A stretch of 64,000 nucleotides of DNA from positions 519,016-583,015 of the forward strand of contig NZ_QFFY01000002.1 in the NCBI RefSeq assembly GCF_003131205.1, read 5' to 3'. Every line of letters starts with the position of its first letter. Position 1 is the first letter of the stretch. The notes below the pieces were generated by a model. That model was not told where the DNA came from. It searched no databases and saw only the letters and a program-made list of their open reading frames with translations. Origin of the DNA: Occallatibacter savannae. Its GTDB lineage: Bacteria > Acidobacteriota > Terriglobia > Terriglobales > Acidobacteriaceae. Position numbers and translations under genes: made by a program. Below are positions 38,021 to 46,031 of the stretch, one piece after another.

Positions 38021-39559
38021 TTAGAACGGCTTGAGCTTGCCGAGGCCCTTCTTCTTTTTCTTTTTGCTGGAAGACTCTTCGTCGAGGTTGGCCTTCGACT
38101 TCTTCTGCTTCTCGGTCGCGGCAGTCTGCGTCTGACCAGTGCCGGCGCGGATGTCGTTGACCTGATCGGGAGCGTCGGCGGGCTTGTCGACGGCAGGCAG
38201 AGAGTTGTCTGTGGGACCGACAGACTTGACCAGAGGGCTGGCATTGCCGGTTCCAGCCGCGGGAGCGCCGCTGCCGGAGTCGGCTGCGGGAGTGGCTGAT
38301 GCATCGCCATTCGGCCCGTTCACGATAGAAACGCCAACGCCGGTGCCGCCAGCCGGGGCCGACATCTGCAGCGGAGCGGTGGAAGGCTGATCGCTGCGGG
38401 GCGGCTCGTTGGGTCCGGTGGGCGCGACGGCGGCCGGCTCCGCAGGTTTGCCGGCATTTACCGCCTCATTCATCATGGTGGTTTCCGCCTTGCTGACGTC
38501 CGGCGCGATGGTGCGCTTGGGATCGTCGAGCGAAGGCTCCCCGACGTGAGCAGACTGCACGACCGTCGGACCGTGCTTGATGACGCCGAGGATGTTGTCG
38601 GTGAAGCGAAGCGGACGCTGACTCTTCTGCTCGGCGTCGCTCTCCGCAACGGCTGCATCGCTCGGCTCAGGGACCGGGCGGTTCATGGCGACGAGACGAT
38701 CGCGCGCGTCCTCAACGTGCGGAGCCATCGGGTAACGCGTGATCACCTTGGCATAGGCAGCGGCGGCCTTGTCTTCAAACATCGTATGGAGCCGCTCGCG
38801 GACATCACCCTTCATTCCGGGAGCGACCTGGACGAGGTGAGCCTGGCCCGCGTACGCATCGCCGATGGCCAGCCACGCCTGATCGCTCTTTGAGTAGAGC
38901 GGGTAGGTGTCGACCACTGTTTGCAGGCGTGCGATCGCAGCAACGTAGTTCTCTTTGCCTTCGTAGTAGATGCCGATCCCCGTCTCGCGCTCGGCCAGCA
39001 CTTCCTGTACATCGCGGAGCTTCTGCTTGGCCCGGGGTATGAGCTTGGAGTCGGGGAACATGTTGATCATGTTCCGGTACTCGCGCTCCGCGTTTTCAGC
39101 ATTATTGAAGTCGCGATCGGGCTTCTCCATTTGCTGGTAGTAGATGTCGCCTACCTTCATCTGTGCCTCGGCAGCTTCGGGGGCCTGAGGGAAGAAGGTG
39201 ATGAAGTCCTTGTACTCGGCCTCGGCTTGGGTGAGGGCCGCAGTTCCGCCTTCTTTGAACCAGCTGTCGCCGACGGCGAGTTTGGCGCGCATCCTGAACT
39301 CGGAGTCCGGGTAGGTGTTGAGCATGGTCTGGAGGTCGAGCCGGGCCACGTCGTAGCGGCCCTTCTTCATGGCGATCATGGCCTTGTCGAAGAGCTCCTT
39401 GTCGGGCTGCTTGGACTTTACGTTCGCCAGAGGATTCGCGCTTAGATCCTGATTCTTCTTGTGCTTGGGCTGCTTTTCTTTCTTGGCCTGGGCCGTAACG
39501 CCCGAGAGCGCCAGGGATGCAAGCGCCAACACAGTCATGGTTCTCGACAACCGGTTCAT
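38021..39559 (-). CDS. BamD/YfiO-like outer-membrane assembly TPR protein with long C-terminal extension
   Basis: The product is 512 residues, about twice the usual BamD. A signal peptide (TVLALASLALSGVTAQA) has no lipobox Cys, so it is not a lipoprotein like E. coli BamD. Residues about 50-310 carry tetratricopeptide repeats of the BamD kind: ELFDKAMIAMKKGRYDVARL, LNTYPDSEFRMRAKLAVGDS, DFITFFPQAPEAAEAQMKVG. The last 190 residues are Pro/Ala/Gly-rich and end in a lysine block, SSSKKKKKKGLGKLKPF. The domain match is good, but the role in outer-membrane protein assembly is inferred. GAGGTGG precedes the ATG. Confidence 0.85.
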   Translation of the reverse strand: MNRLSRTMTVLALASLALSGVTAQAKKEKQPKHKKNQDLSANPLANVKSKQPDKELFDKAMIAMKKGRYDVARLDLQTMLNTYPDSEFRMRAKLAVGDSWFKEGGTAALTQAEAEYKDFITFFPQAPEAAEAQMKVGDIYYQQMEKPDRDFNNAENAEREYRNMINMFPDSKLIPRAKQKLRDVQEVLAERETGIGIYYEGKENYVAAIARLQTVVDTYPLYSKSDQAWLAIGDAYAGQAHLVQVAPGMKGDVRERLHTMFEDKAAAAYAKVITRYPMAPHVEDARDRLVAMNRPVPEPSDAAVAESDAEQKSQRPLRFTDNILGVIKHGPTVVQSAHVGEPSLDDPKRTIAPDVSKAETTMMNEAVNAGKPAEPAAVAPTGPNEPPRSDQPSTAPLQMSAPAGGTGVGVSIVNGPNGDASATPAADSGSGAPAAGTGNASPLVKSVGPTDNSLPAVDKPADAPDQVNDIRAGTGQTQTAATEKQKKSKANLDEESSSKKKKKKGLGKLKPF

Positions 39560-39616
39560 ACCACCTCAAGATGCGACAGGGAGGAAGCTGCCGCTGTTTA
39601 CGGAATTCGGAAAAAT

Positions 39617-40285
39617 CTACTCACCAGCAGCTTTGCGGGCCGCCCCCAGCAGTTCGCGCGCGTCGCGTTCGGCCTGGCCTGCGCCGAAGACGGCGTTGCC
39701 GGCTACCAATAGCTCCGCTCCTGCTTGGACGACCTGGGCAACGGTGTCGTGAGCCACCCCGCCGTCGACTTCAATTTTAAATGCAAGCCCCATTTCCTGC
39801 CTGAGTTGTGCGAGGCGCCGGATCTTCTGGAGCGAGAACGGGATGAACTCCTGTCCGCCAAAGCCGGGATTCACGCTCATGATGAGGACGTGATGCAGCA
39901 TGGGCAGAATGTCGCGAATGAGCTCGACGCGGGTTGCCGGGTTGAGAACGACAGCCGGTTTCATACCGTGATGCTCGATGAGCTGAAGAGTCCGATGGAG
40001 GTGGCGGCACGCCTCGTAGTGGACGCTGACCCAGTTGGCTCCCGCTTCAGCAAAGGCCGGTATGAACTCGTCGGGGTTCTCGATCATCAGGTGGCAATCG
40101 AGGGGCAGCTTTGTTGCTTTCCTCAGGCTCTTCACGACGGGCGGGCCGATGGTGATGTTGGGGACGAAATGGCCGTCCATGATGTCGACATGGATGACGG
40201 TGCCACCGCCGCGCTCGGCCGCGGCTACTTCGTCTGCGAGGCGGGCGAAGTCGGCGGACAGTATCGATGGAAGAAGCTGAACCAT
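39617..40285 (-). CDS. rpe: ribulose-phosphate 3-epimerase
   Basis: Rpe interconverts ribulose-5-phosphate and xylulose-5-phosphate in the pentose phosphate pathway. The product is a 222-residue TIM barrel with the metal and active-site motifs HVDIMDGHFVPNITIGP, DCHLMIENP, VNPGFGGQ and the phosphate-binding EVDGGV. The length and all motifs are normal. Confidence 0.98.
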   Translation of the reverse strand: MVQLLPSILSADFARLADEVAAAERGGGTVIHVDIMDGHFVPNITIGPPVVKSLRKATKLPLDCHLMIENPDEFIPAFAEAGANWVSVHYEACRHLHRTLQLIEHHGMKPAVVLNPATRVELIRDILPMLHHVLIMSVNPGFGGQEFIPFSLQKIRRLAQLRQEMGLAFKIEVDGGVAHDTVAQVVQAGAELLVAGNAVFGAGQAERDARELLGAARKAAGE

Positions 40286-40333
40286 GCGGCTTTGATGCAG
40301 TCCTCTTGGGGTGGTGTGTCCCCCGCAAGTGTA

Positions 40334-40894
40334 TCAGTCGAACATGTGCAGGGAGCTTCGTTTGCGCCGGCCAGATTCAAGGGCTTTGAGCAGGATGCGG
40401 CTGCGGGCGCGCATGGCGGGAGTTCCGGAGCGGGCAGCCATGCGAAGAAGGTCGAGCACGTCGGTAAGTGAGGCGCGGTCCTTCCGGGTGAGGTCAGCCA
40501 TGGCGTGGAGGGCGCAGGTTTTGACGATGGAGCTTGGGTCGTCGAGCGAGGTATTCAGGATCTGGGCGATGCGGCGACACTCGGGCACGGTCAGCTTAAG
40601 GCGCGGAATCGTGAGTGCAAGATTCCAGCGGACCTTCTTTTCTGTGGTTTCGGAGAGCAGGCCGATGAGGGCTTGTTTCCAGCGCTGTGCCTGATGCGGG
40701 CGGTCGCGTGTGATGCGCTCGAGGGCGTCGGCGGCGCGGCTGGCGATGGCTGGATCTTCGTCGAAGAGGCATTCAATGAGGCCGGAGAGCTTTGCGGGGC
40801 GGCCTTCGAGCAGTTCGACCACTTCCCAGACGCGGCCCGCGTCGAGGAGCTTGCCGGGAGTGAGCATCTGGCGAATGGTTTCGGTGGGCGGCAT
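40334..40894 (-). CDS. HEAT-repeat-like protein of unknown function
   Basis: The product is 186 residues from ATG 40894 (the frame is open to 40915, overlapping the UvrC-like stop). It is all helical, with alternating helix pairs in HEAT/armadillo style: CLFDEDPAIASRAADALERI, WNLALTIPRLKL, SLDDPSSIVKTCALHAMADL. There are no catalytic residues, signal peptide or membrane helix. It probably acts as a protein-binding scaffold. It is placed between rpe and the UvrC-like gene in the same direction. Confidence 0.8.
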   Translation of the reverse strand: MPPTETIRQMLTPGKLLDAGRVWEVVELLEGRPAKLSGLIECLFDEDPAIASRAADALERITRDRPHQAQRWKQALIGLLSETTEKKVRWNLALTIPRLKLTVPECRRIAQILNTSLDDPSSIVKTCALHAMADLTRKDRASLTDVLDLLRMAARSGTPAMRARSRILLKALESGRRKRSSLHMFD

Positions 40895-40911
40895 GAGTCG
40901 CGGCCATTGTC

Positions 40912-42159
40912 TCACTGGGGCTTTGCTGCGGCGAGCTTCTTCGCGGCGACGCGTCCCGCCGCTCGCAGCAGAGCGCGGACGGGCCAGCCGCCTTGGTCAT
41001 CGGGGAAGACGACTTCGCCTTCGCGCTTTACCTCCGGGCGGTAGTACCAGCGCTTGAGGAGGGCGAGGTGTGCCTGGCGGGTGACTGGGTTTGGCTGCGG
41101 GCGGTCTGTCGAGAGCTGTTCGAGAACGGATTCCATGCGGGCCTCGAGCATGGTGCGGGGAACTTTCTGTTGATCTCTGATCTCTGTTCTCTGATCGCTG
41201 TCTTCGGGTACCGGTTCGAGGGCCATCGGCTGAGCGAAGAGGGAGCTCGAGCCCGACTGCTCGTTCTGGATACGCATGCCCACTGTGGAGAATGGAACGG
41301 GACCGCGCAGTTGGCCGCCTTCGAAGAGGAAGACGGCGACTTCGTCGGGATTGGCTGACGATTGGAGAATCGCCGCGCGGAGTTTGCTCATGGGCTGGAC
41401 TAATTCGGGGGCGAGTGCGCGGACGGCCTCGATCTTCTGCACCTGGGCGTGGAGTGCGGCGGCATCTTCGAAGGCGAGGTCTTCGGAGGCTTTGTCCCGC
41501 TGGGTGCGAAGGGGGACGAGCTTGCTGTCGCCGCGGGTGGCGAGAAAGTCCTGCACGGCGCTGGACTCGTCCGCGTAACGATCGTCGGTGCAGCCCTTGT
41601 AGCAGGGGGCGAGGCACATTTTCATCTCGCTATAGACGCAGCCGGGGTGCGTGGGATCGGGGTGGAGATCGTCGGTGCAGCGGCGAAGCAGGAAGAGCTT
41701 GAGCATCTCTTCCGCGAATCGCTCGGCAGCGGCGCGGGAGGCGAAAGGCCCGTATGCCCATTCGGCTTCGCGCTGGCTCGGCTTGTTGGTGACAGTGACG
41801 CGCGGGTAGGGGTTGCTGCCAAGAAAGCGGACGAACGCGGGGGCGCGAAGGTGCATGCGCTCCAGTGCTTTTGCGCCGTAGACGTTTTCGAGCAGTTCGA
41901 ATTGTGTGAGGAGCGATTCGAAGTCGGAGCCGGTGAGGTGGTATGCGATGCGGCGGACGCGTCCGGCCAGTTGAAGGCGGCGCGGGTGCTTTGGCGAAGG
42001 CTGGAGGAGGCGTTCGAGGCGTCCGCGCAGGTTGGGCGTGCGGCCGATATAGGGCTCATCCTTCTCTTCCGCTCCGTAGAGGGCGAAGACGGCTGGCGCG
42101 TGCGGCAGTTGGTGGATGGATGCCTTGGGGTCAGCGGGATCGAACGGAACGGATTGCAT
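40912..42159 (-). CDS. short UvrC-like protein: GIY-YIG, Fe-S cysteines and UVR domain without the C-terminal nuclease
   Basis: The product is 415 residues from ATG 42159. A GIY-YIG nuclease-like domain lies at about 24-52 (VFALYG, PYIGRTPNLRGRL). Next come cysteines 161, 174, 182 and 186 (CTDD...GCVYSEMKMCLAPC), spaced like the UvrC iron-sulphur ligands, and a UVR motif at about 215-248. UvrC's RNase H-like endonuclease and helix-hairpin-helix domains are absent, so at most the 3'-side cut could be made. It may be a Cho-like accessory nuclease. Residues 321-331 (DQRTEIRDQ) derive from a short DNA repeat. Confidence 0.85.
   Translation of the reverse strand: MQSVPFDPADPKASIHQLPHAPAVFALYGAEEKDEPYIGRTPNLRGRLERLLQPSPKHPRRLQLAGRVRRIAYHLTGSDFESLLTQFELLENVYGAKALERMHLRAPAFVRFLGSNPYPRVTVTNKPSQREAEWAYGPFASRAAAERFAEEMLKLFLLRRCTDDLHPDPTHPGCVYSEMKMCLAPCYKGCTDDRYADESSAVQDFLATRGDSKLVPLRTQRDKASEDLAFEDAAALHAQVQKIEAVRALAPELVQPMSKLRAAILQSSANPDEVAVFLFEGGQLRGPVPFSTVGMRIQNEQSGSSSLFAQPMALEPVPEDSDQRTEIRDQQKVPRTMLEARMESVLEQLSTDRPQPNPVTRQAHLALLKRWYYRPEVKREGEVVFPDDQGGWPVRALLRAAGRVAAKKLAAAKPQ
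41171..41200. repeat. short repeat inside the UvrC-like coding sequence
   Basis: TGATCTCTGATCTCTGTTCT and the following CTGATCG are imperfect copies of a GATCTCTG unit. They are in frame and encode the hydrophilic stretch DQRTEIRDQQ. A related sequence occurs in the gap at 37881-37900. Confidence 0.6.
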
Positions 42160-42183
42160 TTCGACGTTCAAGCGCCGCTCCGG

Positions 42184-43596
42184 TCACGCACCCGCGATGG
42201 TCATTCCGTCGATGCGCAATGTGGGAGATGCGACGGCCCCGCGGAAGACGAGATCACTTCCGATTGCGGTTATGTTGCGGAGCATCTCGCCCAGATTGCC
42301 CGCGATGGTGATCTCCTCGACGGCGTGGGTGAGCTGACCGTTCTCGATCCAGAGGCCCGCAGCTCCGCGCGAGTAGTCTCCGGTCACGATATTCGTGCCG
42401 AAACCCATCAGGCTGGTGACGTACAGGCCGGCTTTCACCTCGGCGATGATCTGCTCGGGGCTCTGCGTGCCGGGCTCGAGGTAGAGGTTGCCGGGGCCGA
42501 TCCCTGGTGCGCCGGCGAGTCCGCGTGAGGCGTTGTGCGTGGACTTCATGCCGAGTTTGCGCGCAGCGTAGGTGTTCAGCATGTAGTTGCGCAGCACGCC
42601 GTTCTCGAGGACAACGGTGCGGCGGGAGGGCAGACCTTCGCCGTCGAAGGGCGATGTGCCGAAGCCGCCGACTCCAGTGGGCAGCAGCATGGTGTTGTCG
42701 TCGATGATGTTCAGGGTCGATGCGCCGATTTGCTCGCCGAGTTTGCCGGCGAGGAACGAGGCGTGTCGCCAGATGGCGTCGCCTGATGCGGCTTCAAAGA
42801 CAGAGCCGATGAGCGAGCGGGCGACTTCGGGCGCAAAGACGATAGGAACGCGCTGCGTGGGCACGCGCCGTGCGCCGAGGCGTCGGAGAGTGCGACGCGC
42901 GGCTTCTGCGCCGACTGACTCCGGCGAATCGAGATTGGCCATGCGCCGGGCGCTCGACCACCAGCCGTCGCGCTGCATATGGCCGTTCTCGTCCGCGGCG
43001 AGCGGGGCAGCGGAGACCCCGGCATAGCTGGAGCGGTAGCTGCCGAGGAAGCCTCGCGAATTAGCGAGGATCTTCAGGCCGGTCGCTGCGTCGAAGCTGC
43101 CCCCGTCGGAGTTGGTGATGCGCTTGTCGGCTGCGAGTGCGGCGGCTTCCGCACGGCGAGCCATCTCGATGCGTTCGGGTCCGGGCAGGGAGTAGACGTC
43201 GTCGTAGTACAGGTGAAGGTCGTCCTGTACGGAGCCGAATTCCTCGGTCTCGGGTAGCCCGACGAAGGGATCTTCTTCCGTGACCCTGGCCAGGGCCATC
43301 GCGCCTTCGACCATGTGGCGAACACCGTCAGCAGTAAGGTCGCTGGTCGATGCGGATGCGGTTCTTTCGCCGAGGTAGACGCGCAGGCCGAGCGCGCGCG
43401 AGCCGGACTCCTTCAGCGTCTCAACCTGCCCCATGCGGACATTGACGCTGAACTCATCGCCTTCGCGGACGACGACCTCGGCGTCGCTTGCGCCAGCCTG
43501 CATGGCCTGGTTCACAACGTTAGCTGCAAGGGATTGGAGATCGAGAGTTCCGGAATTGGGAGATGGGCCGGCCTGGAGTGCAACTGCATCGGACAT
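42184..43596 (-). CDS. pmbA: TldE/PmbA subunit of the TldD/TldE peptidase
   Basis: The product is 470 residues of the PmbA/TldD fold (U62 peptidase family). Family segments are DAEVVVREGDEFSVNVRMGQ, RALGLRVYLGERTASASTSD and, near the C-terminus, GTNIVTGDYSRGAAGLWIENG. The zinc HExxxH of TldD is absent, as expected for the TldE subunit. In E. coli, TldD/TldE matures microcin B17 and degrades the CcdA antitoxin. It is separated from tldD here by a toxin-antitoxin pair. Confidence 0.94.
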   Translation of the reverse strand: MSDAVALQAGPSPNSGTLDLQSLAANVVNQAMQAGASDAEVVVREGDEFSVNVRMGQVETLKESGSRALGLRVYLGERTASASTSDLTADGVRHMVEGAMALARVTEEDPFVGLPETEEFGSVQDDLHLYYDDVYSLPGPERIEMARRAEAAALAADKRITNSDGGSFDAATGLKILANSRGFLGSYRSSYAGVSAAPLAADENGHMQRDGWWSSARRMANLDSPESVGAEAARRTLRRLGARRVPTQRVPIVFAPEVARSLIGSVFEAASGDAIWRHASFLAGKLGEQIGASTLNIIDDNTMLLPTGVGGFGTSPFDGEGLPSRRTVVLENGVLRNYMLNTYAARKLGMKSTHNASRGLAGAPGIGPGNLYLEPGTQSPEQIIAEVKAGLYVTSLMGFGTNIVTGDYSRGAAGLWIENGQLTHAVEEITIAGNLGEMLRNITAIGSDLVFRGAVASPTLRIDGMTIAGA

Positions 43597-43645
43597 GGGT
43601 CAACCTTAACAAACTGCGCGATGCAGTGCGTAGATGCTGCTCTCT

Positions 43646-43927
43646 TCACGCCGCGGACAGTCGGACCTGGATTTTGGATTTCGTAGCCTCCGCAAATCGC
43701 AGCAGAGTTTTCGTACTCGGCAGAGTCTGCCCGCTCTCGAGCCGCGCGATAGTTGACTGACTCGTCTTCATCTTGGCGGCCAGCTCTGCCTGAGAGAGTC
43801 CGGCACGAAGGCGTGCTCGCAGCAATTCCGACGCGATCTCAAATTCGGGTGCAAGGGCGTCGTATTCAGCTTTGACCTTGGGATTGGCGAGCAGCCGGCC
43901 TTTCAGTTCTTCATATGCGATTGTCAT
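43646..43927 (-). CDS. HigA-like XRE family antitoxin
   Basis: The product is 93 residues with a helix-turn-helix at about 42-72 (LSQAELAAKMKTSQSTIARLESGQ) and an N-terminal ELKGRLLANPKVKAEYDAL segment typical of HigA/XRE antitoxins paired with Gp49-like toxins. Its ATG overlaps the toxin stop (ATGA), and AAAGGAGGT lies four bases before it. It probably binds the toxin and the palindromic operator upstream of the toxin gene. Confidence 0.92.
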   Translation of the reverse strand: MTIAYEELKGRLLANPKVKAEYDALAPEFEIASELLRARLRAGLSQAELAAKMKTSQSTIARLESGQTLPSTKTLLRFAEATKSKIQVRLSAA

Positions 43928-44241
43928 TGGACCTCCTTTGCCCTTCGAAGCGCCAACTCAATCTCTGCGCGGGGAGTCTTCTGTGTCTTCTTGACGAATG
44001 CGCGAAGCACAACCAATCGCCTGGTGTTCGCGGTTATGTAGAGGGCCCTTGCGATTCCATCCCGACCCACCAATCGGAGCTCCCAGAGCTTACCTTCGAG
44101 GTGCTTTACATGAGGCGCGCCCAGGCTCTCAAGACCGATTTGGATTATGCGGTCCGCCATTCGGACGAATCGGGCTTGGATGTCAGCAGGGAGTGCTTTG
44201 ATCTCGGCTGCTACGGTTTCGCTCAGGATTTCGACTTCCAC
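43924..44241 (-). CDS. HigB/RelE-superfamily toxin (phage Gp49-like)
   Basis: The product is 105 residues of the RelE/HigB fold, with ADIQARFVRMADRIIQIG, VKHLEGKLWELRL and the core strand ARALYITANTRRLVVLRAFVKK. The following KTPRAEIELALRRAKE is the classic Gp49 tail. Such toxins are usually ribosome-dependent mRNA nucleases. The GTG start lies 10 bases after a possible -10 (TATACT). The order toxin-then-antitoxin is that of higBA. It sits between tldD and pmbA in the same direction. Confidence 0.92.
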   Translation of the reverse strand: MEVEILSETVAAEIKALPADIQARFVRMADRIIQIGLESLGAPHVKHLEGKLWELRLVGRDGIARALYITANTRRLVVLRAFVKKTQKTPRAEIELALRRAKEVQ

Positions 44242-44251
44242 CGCACTCAGC

Positions 44252-44257
44252 AGTATA
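44252..44257 (-). promoter_or_regulatory. possible -10 element of the toxin-antitoxin operon
   Basis: On the minus strand this reads TATACT and ends 10 bases before the toxin GTG, so the transcript would have almost no leader. It partly overlaps the palindromic operator, as expected for autorepression. Confidence 0.5.
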
Positions 44258-44275
44258 TCTCAAAATTGAGATATA
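44254..44275. promoter_or_regulatory. 22-bp palindromic operator of the toxin-antitoxin pair
   Basis: The arms TATATCTCAA (44254-44263) and TTGAGATATA (44266-44275) are perfect inverted repeats around AA. The site lies 13 bases upstream of the toxin start and two bases from the tldD stop codon. It is AT-rich in a GC-rich region and is the obvious binding site for the HigA-like antitoxin. Confidence 0.85.
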
Positions 44276-44277
44276 GC

Positions 44278-45732
44278 CTACCTGCCTGTTCCACCCACCG
44301 TCATGCGTTCCAGCTTGATCGTCGGCATGCCGACGCCAACGGGGACACTCTGGCCATCTTTGCCGCAGGTGCCGATGCCTTCATCGAGCTTCAAGTCGTT
44401 GCCGACCATCGAGACGTACTTCAGGGCCTCGGGACCGTTGCCGATCAGAGTGGCGTCCTTTACCGGCGCGGTGATCTTACCGTCTTCGATCAGGTAAGCC
44501 TCGGAAGCCGAGAAGACGAACTTGCCGTTGGTGATGTCGACCTGGCCACCGCCGAAGTTAACCGCGTAAAGGCCATGCTTCACCGATCGCAGAATGTCTT
44601 CGGGGGCATCCTCGCCGGCCAGCATGTAGGTGTTGGTCATGCGGGGCATGGGGATGCAGTGGTAGCTCTCGCGACGGCCGGAGCCGGTGTTCGCCGTGCC
44701 CATGAGCCGCGAAGAGAGCTTGTCGGTCAGGTAGCCTTTCAGGACGCCGTTCTCGATCAAAACGGTCTCCTGGGTCGGCGAGCCCTCATCGTCTACATTG
44801 AGTGATCCGCGGCGGCCCTGCATCGTGCCGTTGTCGACGACCGTGACTTTGGAGCTGGCGACGGGGCGGCCGATCAGGCCGGAGAAGGCCGATGTTCCCT
44901 TGCGGTTGAAATCGGCTTCGAGGCCGTGGCCGACTGCCTCATGCAGCAGGATTCCGGGCCATCCGGGGCCGAGGACCACTTGCATGTCGCCCGCTGGGGC
45001 GGGGACTGCTCCGAGCTGGAGGATCGCGCCGCGAGCTGCTTCCTGGGCGAGGTGCTCCGGACTCTTGGTGCCTGCGAACTGGTCCAGGCCGGCACGCCCA
45101 CCCCCTCCAGCTGAGCCTTTCGTTGTCACCTGGCCGTCTCTGGCGATGACAAACACATTCAGGCGGCAGAGCGGCTGGGTATCGCTCGCGATCGAGCCGT
45201 CAGAACCGGCAACCAGAATGCGGCGGAGTTCTTCGCTGTAGCCGGCGCGCACCTGCACAACCCGGTTGTCGAAGGCGCGGGCCGCGCGATCGGCGCGGAG
45301 GATCAACTCGAGGCGGGCGGCTAGGTCGAGGTCGAAGCCTCCGACTGGCACGGGGTAGAGATCGCCTGATTTAGTTTCCGTAAAGCCCTGGATGGGCTGC
45401 TTCGACGGGCCGGAGGCGATGAGGGCAGCGGTCTTGGCGGCGTGCAGAAGCCGGTCGGGATTGAGATTGTCCGTGTAGGCGTACCCCGTGCGCTCGCCGG
45501 AGAGAACGCGAATCCCGCACCCGGCGCTGGTGCCGGTGCTGGCGGACTTCACGATCTGCTCGTCGACGCCGAGCGAAGTAGAGGTGACGGACTCGAAGTA
45601 GAGATCGGCGTAATCGCCACCGGCCGACAGCGCCTCGCCGAGGCAGCGCTCGAGCAGGCGCTCGGTGATTCCAAATTTGTCAAAAAAGTAACGTCTATGG
45701 CTCTGCTGCGGGGAGGTCTCGGGTAGGTTCAT
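44278..45732 (-). CDS. tldD: metallopeptidase TldD
   Basis: TldD is the catalytic subunit of the TldD/TldE peptidase. The product is 484 residues from ATG 45732, with TGGAGA five bases upstream; a GTG one codon earlier is possible. The zinc motif HEAVGH is at about 264-269, followed by the third ligand region. Other family segments are GCGIRVLSGERTGYAYTDN and the C-terminal CGKDGQSVPVGVGMPTI. It works with PmbA, encoded two genes downstream. Confidence 0.96.
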   Translation of the reverse strand: MNLPETSPQQSHRRYFFDKFGITERLLERCLGEALSAGGDYADLYFESVTSTSLGVDEQIVKSASTGTSAGCGIRVLSGERTGYAYTDNLNPDRLLHAAKTAALIASGPSKQPIQGFTETKSGDLYPVPVGGFDLDLAARLELILRADRAARAFDNRVVQVRAGYSEELRRILVAGSDGSIASDTQPLCRLNVFVIARDGQVTTKGSAGGGGRAGLDQFAGTKSPEHLAQEAARGAILQLGAVPAPAGDMQVVLGPGWPGILLHEAVGHGLEADFNRKGTSAFSGLIGRPVASSKVTVVDNGTMQGRRGSLNVDDEGSPTQETVLIENGVLKGYLTDKLSSRLMGTANTGSGRRESYHCIPMPRMTNTYMLAGEDAPEDILRSVKHGLYAVNFGGGQVDITNGKFVFSASEAYLIEDGKITAPVKDATLIGNGPEALKYVSMVGNDLKLDEGIGTCGKDGQSVPVGVGMPTIKLERMTVGGTGR

Positions 45733-45841
45733 CACTATCTCCAGTTTACGCCTGCCGGAGACTCATGGCGGAACCGCTCCGGATCGTTTCCTCACTTGAT
45801 TCATGCCGGTCGCGAGCATGTTTCCACAATTCGCGTCGTGC

Positions 45842-45847
45842 TACATT
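45842..45847 (+). promoter_or_regulatory. extended -10 of the first small peptide gene
   Basis: TGCTACATT (extended -10, hexamer TACATT) ends six bases before the ATG, so transcription would start at or next to the start codon and give a leaderless mRNA. The same sequence and spacing occur before the second small peptide. Confidence 0.55.
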
Positions 45848-45853
45848 CAGGCC

Positions 45854-45964
45854 ATGAAAAAGCTACTTGCTGCTGCGCTTCTGGTCATGGTGTTTGCTGC
45901 GCCGGCCTTTGCCGCCACGACGCATCATCATCACCATCGCCATCACCACCACAAGAAGGCGTAG
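45854..45964 (+). CDS. tiny secreted His-rich peptide
   Basis: The product is 36 residues. A textbook Sec signal peptide (MKKLLAAALLVMVFAAPAFA) leaves a 16-residue mature peptide, ATTHHHHHRHHHHKKA, with nine His. It would bind Ni, Cu, Zn or Co strongly in the periplasm or outside. There is no ribosome-binding site; the -10 placement predicts a leaderless transcript. The second small gene 156 bases downstream has the same leader type and the same upstream sequence, which suggests a local duplication. Too short for most gene finders. Confidence 0.7.
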   Translation: MKKLLAAALLVMVFAAPAFAATTHHHHHRHHHHKKA

Positions 45965-46006
45965 TTCCCAACGGGTTCTCTCAGGGGGATTACTCAACCG
46001 AACGAT

Positions 46007-46031
46007 TGGCCCATATATACGATGTGGGCCA
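46007..46031 (+). terminator. hairpin after the first small peptide gene
   Basis: TGGCCCA (46007-46013) pairs with TGGGCCA (46025-46031) across an 11-base AT-rich loop. No T run follows, so termination is uncertain. It could also stabilise the 3' end of the short mRNA. Confidence 0.4.

Noticed and set aside
45923..45952. The run of His codons as a possible cloning-vector His tag or contamination.
   Set aside because: It lies in native flanking sequence, mixes CAT and CAC codons with an Arg codon, follows a natural signal peptide, and has a diverged duplicate nearby.
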